55,194 nucleotides of DNA from a virus. Both the position numbers and the translations under genes were made by a program. The notes under the pieces are model-generated. The model was not told the origin of the DNA. It made no database searches and worked only from the letters and a program-made list of their open reading frames with translations. The stretch spans positions 1 through 55,194 of the IMG/VR virus record IMGVR_UViG_3300047444_000219; one strand, written 5' to 3'. This document shows positions 43,508-51,465 of this stretch, one piece after another; position 1 is the stretch's first letter; the number at the start of each line of letters is the position of its first letter.

Positions 43508-43771
43508 ATGGCACTGGCTCAGGATGGGCTCGAAGACGTGCTGGTCACCACGACGCACATGCGCATGGTGCGCATCGGCGGGCAGAAGGTATGTGTCTCA
43601 GGCGGCAGGCAGTGGGCGGAACAGCGCGGGCTCGACTGGCGGAAGTTCGTGCAGCGGGGCGTGATGGCATCCGAGATTTTGGACAAGACGAAGGACGTGC
43701 TGGCTTTGCAATTGATTGCAACGGCCCGCGCAGCCGCTGAACAGGGAGTACAGGATGGCATGCGGGTTTGA
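43508..43771 (+). CDS. small tail assembly protein, 87 aa, with palindromic site
   Basis: ATG 43508 with AGGGGAGGG upstream. The pattern THMRMVRIGGQKVCVSGGRQ, then W.E..GLDW.KFVQ.G..ASE.L.KT.D, is similar to small proteins I recall in tail modules of this type, of unknown mechanism. Palindromic copy 23 is read as LQLIA. It overlaps the next gene by 17 bp. Confidence 0.7.
   Translation: MALAQDGLEDVLVTTTHMRMVRIGGQKVCVSGGRQWAEQRGLDWRKFVQRGVMASEILDKTKDVLALQLIATARAAAEQGVQDGMRV
43706..43721 (-). repeat. 16-bp palindromic site, copy 23 (in gene)
   Basis: TTGCAATTGATTGCAA, TG-centred, read as LQLIA, 33 bp upstream of the hub gene start at 43755. Confidence 0.95.
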
Positions 43772-45278
43772 TCCCACAATTGGGTATCGTTACTACATGA
43801 CGATGCACATGGGCCTGGCGCGAGGTCCATTGGACGAGGTTTGCCAGATCAAGGTCGGCGACAAGCTGCTGTTCACCGGCTCGCTGCGCGACAACGGCGA
43901 CATCAACATCGACAAGGGCGACCTGTTCGGCGGCGACTCCGGCGAGGGCGGCATCAAGGGCAAGCTGACCGTCATGTGCGGCGAAGCGGCCCAGGGCGTG
44001 AACGGCTGGCTGCAAGGGCTGATCGGCAAGGTGCTGCCCGCCTTCCGTGGCGTCTATACGGTCGTCTTCGACGGCGAAGTCTGCGCGATGAACCCGTACC
44101 CGAAGCCGTGGGCGTTCCGTATGCGCCGCGCGCTGAAAGGGTGGATGAACGACGAGCCGTGGAACGTCACCAAGGCAATCATCTGGCTCGACCAGAAGGG
44201 CAAGACGACGAGCGGGGCAGGGTGGGAAGGTCACCTCGACCTGAACAAGATCATGGCGATGAACCCCGCCCACATCATCTATGAGTGCCTGACCAACCAG
44301 GAGTGGGGCCGGGGCCTGCCCGCGTCGCTGATCAACAACCAGTCATTCCTCGACTGCGCGGACAAGCTGTACGACGAGGGTCTGGGACTGTGCATGCGCT
44401 GGACCCGCTCCGACTCCATCGGCAACTTCATCCAGACCGTGCTCGACATGTGCGGCGGGGCGCTGTACGGCGACCGCGCGTCCGGCGAGATCACGCTGGC
44501 GCTGATCCGAGACGACTACGACCCAGCGACGCTGCCGCTGTTCGACTACAACTCGGGCCTGCTGTCGATTGACGAGTTCAATACCGCGACCATTCCGGGC
44601 GGGGCGAACGAGATCATCGTCACGTACCACGACCCGATCACCGATAGCGACCGCCAGGTACGCGTGCAGAACCTCGCAATGGTGCAGTCAGGCGGGCAGA
44701 TCGTCTCGACCCAGAAGACCTATGCAGGCGTGCCAACCGCCGAACTGGCGACCCGGCTGGCCCAGCGGGACCTGCGCACCAACGCGCCGGGCCTGAAGCG
44801 GCTGACCGTCAAGCTCGACCGCCGTGGCTGGAAGATTCCGCCTGCGGGCGTCTTCAGGATTGCCGACCCGTTCCGGGGCGTCGGCGAAATGATCCTGCGC
44901 GTTGGCAAGATTGACGATGGCACCGTGCAGGACGGCACGATCACGATCACCGCCGTGCAGGACGTGTTTGGCATGCCGAAGACCGCCTTCGTGGTGCCGC
45001 AGCAGCCGGACTGGTCACCGCCTGACCCTATCGCCAAACCGGCAGAGTTCATGGCCTTCGAGGTGCCGTATGCGGACCTGCGACACAACCTGCAACCCGC
45101 CGTGTTCAACACGATCAGCGACACCTCGTGCTACCTCGGCGTGTCCGCGCTGTCGCCGTCTGCGAACACACTGAACTACAAGATTGCAGTACAAGCGGCT
45201 GGAGAAACCAGCTACACCGAACGCGGGCAGGGTGCCTTTGCTCCGCGAGCAACGATGGATGGGACGATAAGTGGCTAA
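43755..45278 (+). CDS. tail hub / central tip protein, N-terminal part of a split repeat protein, 507 aa
   Basis: ATG 43755 with AGGGAG upstream. N-terminal residues (MACGFDPTIGYRYYMTMHMG) and the middle (GGALYGDRASGEITLALIRD; NEIIVTYHDPITDSDRQVRV; RLAQRDLRTNAPGLKRLTVK) resemble the gpJ/gp27-like hub domain III family of siphovirus tail tips. The last ~70 residues (VPYADLRHNLQPAVFNTISD; GQGAFAPRATMDG) match the start of each repeat in the next protein, so the gene boundary cuts through a repeat. The stop TAA 45276-45278 overlaps the next GTG start at 45271. Confidence 0.75.
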   Translation: MACGFDPTIGYRYYMTMHMGLARGPLDEVCQIKVGDKLLFTGSLRDNGDINIDKGDLFGGDSGEGGIKGKLTVMCGEAAQGVNGWLQGLIGKVLPAFRGVYTVVFDGEVCAMNPYPKPWAFRMRRALKGWMNDEPWNVTKAIIWLDQKGKTTSGAGWEGHLDLNKIMAMNPAHIIYECLTNQEWGRGLPASLINNQSFLDCADKLYDEGLGLCMRWTRSDSIGNFIQTVLDMCGGALYGDRASGEITLALIRDDYDPATLPLFDYNSGLLSIDEFNTATIPGGANEIIVTYHDPITDSDRQVRVQNLAMVQSGGQIVSTQKTYAGVPTAELATRLAQRDLRTNAPGLKRLTVKLDRRGWKIPPAGVFRIADPFRGVGEMILRVGKIDDGTVQDGTITITAVQDVFGMPKTAFVVPQQPDWSPPDPIAKPAEFMAFEVPYADLRHNLQPAVFNTISDTSCYLGVSALSPSANTLNYKIAVQAAGETSYTERGQGAFAPRATMDGTISG

Positions 45279-48200
45279 TGCCGTTCTAAACCGCGATATT
45301 TACTGGCTGGATACGACGATCAGCCTGTCGAGTATCGCCAACCCCGAAAACATCGCAGTGGGGCACGCGGCCATGATCGGCGCGGCGCGCAACGCTGAGA
45401 TCGTACGGGTGGACGGGTGGAACCCCGACACGGGGATTCTCACCATCGCGCGGGGGTGCCTTGACACGGTGCCCCAGCGCTGGACCCGCTCCGCTCAAAT
45501 CTGGTTCTACCAGGACTACATCGGCACGGACAGCCGGGAATATGCCCAGGGTGAAAGCATCGCCGTGAAGGTGCTGCCGCGCACGACGAGCAACAAACTC
45601 CCGATGGATGAATCGCCGGTCTACGGTGTCACGTTCGACGCGCGGTTTGTGCGCCCGTACGCGCCGGGCAACGTGAAGATCAACGGCAACCCGTTCTATG
45701 CGGGCGCGATTGTCGGTGGCAGCGGGGATACCACGGGCCTGAACCTCACGTGGGCGCACCGGGATCGGGTCGGCCAGAATGACAAGGTGATTGATCACCT
45801 GATGGGCGACATCGGGCCGGAAGCGGGCGTGCAGTACGTGATCGACCTGTACGGTTCGAACGGGGTCAAGTTCGCGTCGTTCTCCACGACCGACAACCAC
45901 TTCGAACTGCCGTACGACTGGTTCCGGTCGAACATCACCGAGCCGGGCACGAGCCACGGTCTCGGGGTGGCGCTGTATTCGGTGCGTGACGGCTGGGAGT
46001 CCTGGCAGGGCTACAGCATGCCGTTCACGATCACACTGGACCAGATGCAAGCAAAACAGCTAATGCGGATATTGGCGAGTCCCGCCCAGTGGGATGACGG
46101 TGGCCTGATTGTGCCGCCCGATGCCCCGGACAACCAGACGCGACTATCCGCAGGTTTTATCTACGAGTGGGCCTACTACAGCGCTCTGGCGGCGGGACGC
46201 GCTGACCTCTCGTATCAGGTGGGCACGGCGATGCTGCGCGACCCGAAGACCATCACGGGCTCCGACTACGGCGTGGCAACAGCGGTGCAGGGCTCAGGTG
46301 AGACTTTACGGGAGCGGGCCACCGCGACGTTCGCCCCGGCTGCGACGGTCACCGGCTGGCCCCCGACGTACAACCAGAGCGGCGCGCTGATCCCCAAGGA
46401 CATCAAGCCATTCGACACGCAGGTCTATTTCCGCGACGGCACGTCACTGGGCGGCATGAAGCCGGGCGCGCTGGCGATGCTCTCGGAAGCCAGTAACGGG
46501 CGTAATGCGGAAGTCGTGCAGGTGGTGGACATCGACTTCGCGCACGGCTCGATCAAGCTCAAGCGCGGCTGTCTCGACACGATCCCGGCGTCGCACGCGA
46601 GCGGCACGACCATGTGGTTCTTCGAGCGCAACGCGCTGGGCAGTGACGGGCGCAACTACCTCGAAGACCAGACCGTCAATACCGACCTGATCGCGCATCA
46701 GCAGCAGGTGTACGAGACCGGCGTCATGCCGGAACTGATCGAAGCGCGCAGCCACCGGCCCTACCCGCCCGGTCTGTTCCGCATCAACGATAACCCGTGG
46801 TTTGTCGGCGCGAACGTGCAGAAGGGTTACGACACGATCTTCACGTGGGAGCCCCGTGACCGGCTGTCCCAGGCGACGACGGTGGTGGACCATTTTGCAA
46901 CTGATTGCAATCTGGAGCCCGGCTGCTTCTACCGGCTCACCATGAAGGCGGGCGACGACGTACTGGCAGACTACCAGGGCACCGACCCGTTCTACTTCTA
47001 TTCGGCGTACCAGGCGCAGCTTGACCAGAAGATGCTGTGCGAGAAGTACCCCGGCCCGAATGGCGTGGACTACCACACGCCGCAGGTCGTGCAGGTCGAA
47101 CTGACGACCGTGAGCCCGGACGGCTACGAGAGCTACCAGCCCTACCGCACCGCCATCGTCCTCGTGGACCCCTCGCTGTGGGACGGCCAACCCGTGCCCG
47201 GCTCACCGGGGCTGCGCTACAACCAGACGGCCATCGCCTACGAGATTCCCTACGCCCCGCTCGCGTCGATCTCCGGCGCGGCGGACACGCTGCGGCTGGC
47301 TAACCCGCGTATCTCGTACATCGGCACCAACTCGATCAACGACCGCAAGTACCCCTGCCCCGGCTACAAGCTGGCCTACACGGACGGGACCAAGCAGTTC
47401 GTCACCAGTGACGCGTCGTACCCGTTCACGACCGGCGTCGCCAAGGTCGAAGGCTACCCGCTGGTGTTCCGGCAGGACGGTGTGCCGATACGCCAGAACA
47501 TCAAGCAACTGGACGCCTTCATGTACTGCCCGACCCTCGCGGGCACCGGCTGGGCAGTCGGCGACATGCTGTTCCTCGGGCTGGAGCTTGTCGTGATCAC
47601 GTCGGTGGACCCCGCGCACGGCGTGGTGGGCATTCAGCGTGGCTGCTACGACACGATCCCGGCGATCCACGGCGCGGGTACGCTCGCCTGGCGCTGGCAG
47701 ACAATCTGCAACTGGGCGGACGACGGCAAGGCGCACTACTTCGAGGACAAGGTGTACCTCGCGTTCATGCCCGACCTTCCCGGTATGACGGTGCCCCAGT
47801 CGGACACCCGCATCCTCGTGATCGCGAGCGCGCGCCAGACCCGCCCCTACCCGCCCGCGCAGGTGGTGGTGAGCGGCCAGCGCTCGATGAAGGACGGCAC
47901 GCAGGGTCCGCGCCCGTGGTTCGACAGCGCAGTCATCAGCGACGGCGGTATCACGCTGTCCTGGGTGGGCCGCAACCGCATTACCCAGCAGATGACGCCC
48001 TACGGCCACACCGACCCGGACGTGGCTGAAGAGAACGGCACGACCTACCGCGTGCGCGTGATGACGCAGGGGCCGACCGGGCTGATCACGCTACGCACCT
48101 ATGCCGGGCTGACCGGGCACAGCATGGAGTACGCGTTCGACGCGGCCTACTACGACCGGCGCGCGGCGATCCAGATCGACTACGACAACCTGGTCAAGAA

Positions 48201-48651
48201 CGGGATGGCGATCTCGCCCAAGCCCAATCTGGACGACAACCACGCGTTGCTGCTGCGGCTGGAGTCGATCCGCGACGGCATCGAATGCTGGCAACCGTAC
48301 GACATGTGGGTGTTCGTGGTCGGTCCGTACCAGACGCCTCCTGGTCAGGAGCCCAGTTCGAGCGGGCCGTGGCCGTCGTACCCGACCGCACCGCCGCCCT
48401 ACCCGCCGCCCGGCCCGCCAGGCAGCAACCCGAGCCCCGGCACGCCGGACCCGCACAACCCGGACAGCACGAGCAATACGCCGCCCGACGAGAACAACCC
48501 GGCTGACCCGCACAACCCGCCACCTGACGGTGACCCGGGCTCCGGTAACGGTGGCGGTGGACTGCCCCCGCAGGAGTATGGCTGGGGTCTGAACTGGTCG
48601 CGCGGGTGGGATAAGGGCGAACCTTTTGTAGAAAACCCAACGGAGCCTTAA
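45271..48651 (+). CDS. tail tip protein with three ~360-residue repeats and Pro-rich tail, 1,126 aa (GTG start)
   Basis: GTG 45271 overlaps the previous stop by 8 bp with only a weak ribosome site, so it depends on coupling (or +1 frameshifting). The core unit AE(V/I)V.VD...G.(L/I).(I/L).RGC(L/Y)DT(V/I)P occurs three times, at about nt 45454, 46564 and 47638. Each is followed by a segment with RPY(P/A)PG..(R/K)IN(D/G)NP(W/F)(F/Y) or its variant. The last ~90 residues are extremely Pro/Asn/Gly-rich (PPPYPPPGPPGSNPSPGTPD), probably a flexible linker. Likely a receptor-proximal tail tip or fibre base. Palindromic copy 24 (variant) lies inside. Confidence 0.75.
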   Translation: MANAVLNRDIYWLDTTISLSSIANPENIAVGHAAMIGAARNAEIVRVDGWNPDTGILTIARGCLDTVPQRWTRSAQIWFYQDYIGTDSREYAQGESIAVKVLPRTTSNKLPMDESPVYGVTFDARFVRPYAPGNVKINGNPFYAGAIVGGSGDTTGLNLTWAHRDRVGQNDKVIDHLMGDIGPEAGVQYVIDLYGSNGVKFASFSTTDNHFELPYDWFRSNITEPGTSHGLGVALYSVRDGWESWQGYSMPFTITLDQMQAKQLMRILASPAQWDDGGLIVPPDAPDNQTRLSAGFIYEWAYYSALAAGRADLSYQVGTAMLRDPKTITGSDYGVATAVQGSGETLRERATATFAPAATVTGWPPTYNQSGALIPKDIKPFDTQVYFRDGTSLGGMKPGALAMLSEASNGRNAEVVQVVDIDFAHGSIKLKRGCLDTIPASHASGTTMWFFERNALGSDGRNYLEDQTVNTDLIAHQQQVYETGVMPELIEARSHRPYPPGLFRINDNPWFVGANVQKGYDTIFTWEPRDRLSQATTVVDHFATDCNLEPGCFYRLTMKAGDDVLADYQGTDPFYFYSAYQAQLDQKMLCEKYPGPNGVDYHTPQVVQVELTTVSPDGYESYQPYRTAIVLVDPSLWDGQPVPGSPGLRYNQTAIAYEIPYAPLASISGAADTLRLANPRISYIGTNSINDRKYPCPGYKLAYTDGTKQFVTSDASYPFTTGVAKVEGYPLVFRQDGVPIRQNIKQLDAFMYCPTLAGTGWAVGDMLFLGLELVVITSVDPAHGVVGIQRGCYDTIPAIHGAGTLAWRWQTICNWADDGKAHYFEDKVYLAFMPDLPGMTVPQSDTRILVIASARQTRPYPPAQVVVSGQRSMKDGTQGPRPWFDSAVISDGGITLSWVGRNRITQQMTPYGHTDPDVAEENGTTYRVRVMTQGPTGLITLRTYAGLTGHSMEYAFDAAYYDRRAAIQIDYDNLVKNGMAISPKPNLDDNHALLLRLESIRDGIECWQPYDMWVFVVGPYQTPPGQEPSSSGPWPSYPTAPPPYPPPGPPGSNPSPGTPDPHNPDSTSNTPPDENNPADPHNPPPDGDPGSGNGGGGLPPQEYGWGLNWSRGWDKGEPFVENPTEP
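46895..46910 (-). repeat. 16-bp palindromic site, copy 24 (one substitution, in gene)
   Basis: TTGCAACTGATTGCAA, the same single-base variant as copy 4, read as ATDCN in the second repeat of the tip protein. Confidence 0.85.
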
Positions 48652-49386
48652 ATGCCAGAAAAGAAAGCGCCCAACCTAGGCTTGTCCGAAGGTTGGGTCA
48701 CGGGGGAAAACGGTTGGGGTGGGCCGATGACCGAGAACATGGTCAAGATCGACACCCTGCTACACGGCGCGGTGCAGTCGATCACGCTCGCGCAGCCGCC
48801 GCAGACCGCGCTCGAAGGGGACCGCTTCATCTGTGCGCCGAACTCCGTGCAGGCGTGGTCCGGCCATGACCTCGAAGTCGCGGTGAAGATCGAAGGCCAG
48901 TGGAAGTTCTTCAAACCGTCCTACGGGTGGCAGTTCCGTGTCAAGACGCTGGACGACAAGCTGGTGTGGTTCGACGGCAAGGCGTGGCTCGATGCAGGCA
49001 CCGGAGCGCCCGTCGATCAGACCGGCCCGCCCGCCCAGAATCACTATCTCCAGTACGGCTGTTCGGCCATGTTTAAGCCGAATCCGGGCGAGCGGATTAT
49101 GTTTATTCCGAACTTGCAACCCGCTATACTGCCGCCCAATGCGCAGGGATCGGCCGCAATTTTGATGCAACCGCTCGTAGAAGATGACGTGATCATCACG
49201 ATTGAGCGGGCGCTGGTGAAGGTCGGCACGATCACCTTCCCGAAGGATGGGGTGAATGGCGTCTTCTCCGTGGCGACCTCGACGGTCTTCGCATTGGGTG
49301 ACGCACTCAGCCTGCTTTGTCCGAACGAAATCCCGGACAGTTTTCAGAATATCGGCATCAATTTGCGGCTTACGCTGCTGGGGTAA
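48652..49386 (+). CDS. DUF2793-containing tail protein, 244 aa
   Basis: ATG 48652 directly abuts the previous stop, with GGAG just upstream. Residues about 38-110 (SITLAQPPQTALEGDRFICA; VQAWSGHDLEVAVKIEGQWK; FFKPSYGWQFRVKTLDDKLV) follow DUF2793, a domain of phage tail fibres and tip proteins (P....GDRYI....GAW.G....IA....W.F..P..GW). The C-terminal ~120 residues are beta-rich and differ. It opens the fibre gene cluster. Confidence 0.8.
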   Translation: MPEKKAPNLGLSEGWVTGENGWGGPMTENMVKIDTLLHGAVQSITLAQPPQTALEGDRFICAPNSVQAWSGHDLEVAVKIEGQWKFFKPSYGWQFRVKTLDDKLVWFDGKAWLDAGTGAPVDQTGPPAQNHYLQYGCSAMFKPNPGERIMFIPNLQPAILPPNAQGSAAILMQPLVEDDVIITIERALVKVGTITFPKDGVNGVFSVATSTVFALGDALSLLCPNEIPDSFQNIGINLRLTLLG

Positions 49387-49389
49387 CAG

Positions 49390-50394
49390 ATGATTCTCCA
49401 CATGGATGGCTTTGCCCAGTTCAATGGGCTCTCCGCTTCGAATTTGGCGATTGCGCTGGCAAATGCGGGCTGGGTCAACCCGGTGCCGAACGTCGCGCTT
49501 CAGCCGGGGCGCATCGCAAACTCGACCGCGCTCACCTTCCAGCAGGCGACGGCTGCGGCAGCGCCCGGCGTGCGGCGCACCATCAACACCAACGCCAACA
49601 TGTTCTGGGTGGGCTTCGCGTTCAAGGGCACCGAGCGCGCGCCTATCGCGAGCATCGCGGGCGTCAAACTCGACTGGCACGCCGGAATCTCGGTTGGCAG
49701 CGTCAACGGCACGGCGATCCCAGCGCGCAACGTCTGGTACTACTACGAACTGGAAGTGGACCGCGCGAACAAGAAGCTGAACATTTACGTCAACGACTCG
49801 CTAGACGTATCCGCTGACCTCGATCCGGCGATTGCCGCGCAGACCTCGTATGACCTGGTGCTGGCTCCGAACGGCGCGTACGACGCGACCAAGGCGACCG
49901 AACTGCGCTACACCGACTTCTACACGTGCGACGCGTCCTCGGGCATCAACAGCCGCATGCACCCGATGCAGATCACGACGCGCCTGCCTGACGCGGACTA
50001 TGTGATCTCGGGCGGCAGCGCGCCCCCGGTATGGAGCCCGTCCACCGGCAGCGATCACTACAAGATGGTGAACTCCCTGCCCGCTGACGGCAGCAAGTAC
50101 ATCCAGTCTGGCGTGAGCGGCGCGATGGACCTCTTCTCGTCGTCCGCTGCCCTGCCCGATGGCTCGCAGGTGCTGGCCGTGGGCCTGATCGCCCAGGCGA
50201 AGAAGACTGACATCGACAACCGCAAGCTGGGCATGGTGTTCGGCGGACCCGGCGCGCAACTGGAAGTGGTGCAACCGACCCTGAGTACGGACTGGGCCAT
50301 GTACTACGCCTTCTACGACAAGGCTCCGGGCGGCGGGGACTGGACACTGGACGATGCAGAGAACCTGCCGTTCGGCGTGGTGGTGCGTCCGTAA
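49390..50394 (+). CDS. tail fibre / receptor-binding paralogue A, 334 aa
   Basis: ATG 49390, 3 bp after the previous stop. N-terminal MDGF motif, a LamG/concanavalin-like beta-sandwich (ANMFWVGFAFKGTERAPIAS; NVWYYYELEVDRANKKLNIY) and a C-terminal module beginning QITTRLPD and including MDLFSSSAALPDGSQVLAVG and ending PFGVVVRP. The following two genes share the N-terminal start and C-terminal module. Probable glycan-binding fibre or its trimeric tip; beta-rich throughout with no enzymatic motif. Confidence 0.75.
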   Translation: MILHMDGFAQFNGLSASNLAIALANAGWVNPVPNVALQPGRIANSTALTFQQATAAAAPGVRRTINTNANMFWVGFAFKGTERAPIASIAGVKLDWHAGISVGSVNGTAIPARNVWYYYELEVDRANKKLNIYVNDSLDVSADLDPAIAAQTSYDLVLAPNGAYDATKATELRYTDFYTCDASSGINSRMHPMQITTRLPDADYVISGGSAPPVWSPSTGSDHYKMVNSLPADGSKYIQSGVSGAMDLFSSSAALPDGSQVLAVGLIAQAKKTDIDNRKLGMVFGGPGAQLEVVQPTLSTDWAMYYAFYDKAPGGGDWTLDDAENLPFGVVVRP

Positions 50395-50396
50395 TT

Positions 50397-50412
50397 TTGC
50401 AATCAATTGCAC
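50397..50412 (+). repeat. 16-bp palindromic site, copy 25 (touches a Shine-Dalgarno)
   Basis: TTGCAATCAATTGCAc, centre CA, filling the gap between fibre genes A and B; AGGGG (50413-50417) follows at once. Last copy: none is seen in the remaining 4.8 kb. Confidence 0.93.
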
Positions 50413-50422
50413 AGGGGTAAGC

Positions 50423-51456
50423 ATGGCACTTAAAAACATGGACGGCTTCGACCACTACGGAACGAAGGCCGATACCGTCACCAATATCTCGAATGCGCTG
50501 CAAGCCGCTGGCTACACGCTGCGCAACTTCTCCAGCACGACCTTTGCACTGGACGACGGTCGCCTACCGGGCTCGCTCGCCATGAAGATGACGATGGGCG
50601 TCAACGGCGGTGCCGTGAACCCGTCGTTCTCGGCGAACCTCGTCTCCAACGACCCCAAGGTGGTCTTCGGCTTCGCGCAGAAAACGGTGGTCGCACCCGC
50701 GTGGCGCGGATCGAAAACCTCGTGGACGTGATGTGGGACACGACGACCGGCAAGCTAAGTCTGGTCGCCGGACAGGCCACGGCGATCTCGCAGGACGTGT
50801 TCATTCTCGACGCGTGGTACTACTTCGAGATCGTGATCGACAAGACGCTGAACCAGATCAAGCTGTTCGCGAACGACACGCTCGAAGCCACCGTGGGCCT
50901 GCCCGCAGGCTCGTACACGACGTACGTGCTTACGCTGGGTCAGTCTGAAGCTGCGACCGTCGCTACGACCCAGTGGATTGACGACCTCTACCTGATCGAC
51001 GGCTCCAACTCGCCGGGCGGGCTCAACGACCGCCTGTCCCCGGTGCAGATCACGACGCGCTTCCCGACCTCTGACGTTGCCGCCGCGTGGAACGTGGTAG
51101 GTCAGGGTGGCGCTCCGGCGCACTACACGATTGCTGGGCGTCCGGCCACCGCCGACCCGACTGTGTTCCTCCAGACCAACGTCGCGGGCACGACCGACCT
51201 GTTCCGCTCGAACGCGGTGCTACCTGACAACAACCAGGTGTTCGCCGTGGCCCTCGTCAGCTACGCGAAAAAGGGCGACCTCGACGCGCGCTCGATTGGC
51301 CTCGTGATGACCGTGGATACGACTACCCAGGAAGTCGATATTCCGCTGACGACCTCGTACGCCTTCCAGCAGGCCATTTTCGAACAGGCCCCGGGTGCGG
51401 TGGCATGGGACCGGAACAAGGTCGAGTCCACCACTTTCGGCATCGCCGCGCGCTAA
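50423..51456 (+). pseudogene. tail fibre / receptor-binding paralogue B, interrupted by a frameshift
   Basis: ATG 50423 opens a frame that stops at TGA 50729-50731 (102 aa); a second frame (from GTG 50701, no ribosome site) continues to 51456. Joined, they align along paralogue A: MDGF start, VFGFAQKTVVAP then, in the other frame, VARIENLVDVMW, DAWYYFEIVIDKTLNQIKLF, QITTRFPT and TDLFRSNAVLPDNNQVFAVA. The break is near 50697-50701, where one base appears missing (GCGTGG, expected something like GCGGTGG). No slippery heptamer is in phase. It is either a real mutation or a sequencing/assembly error. Confidence 0.75.
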
Positions 51457-51465
51457 GGAGCCTCC

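Noticed and set aside
50695-50731. Programmed frameshift explanation for the broken fibre gene
   Set aside because: No X XXY YYZ heptamer is in phase near the junction; a one-base loss or sequence error is simpler.
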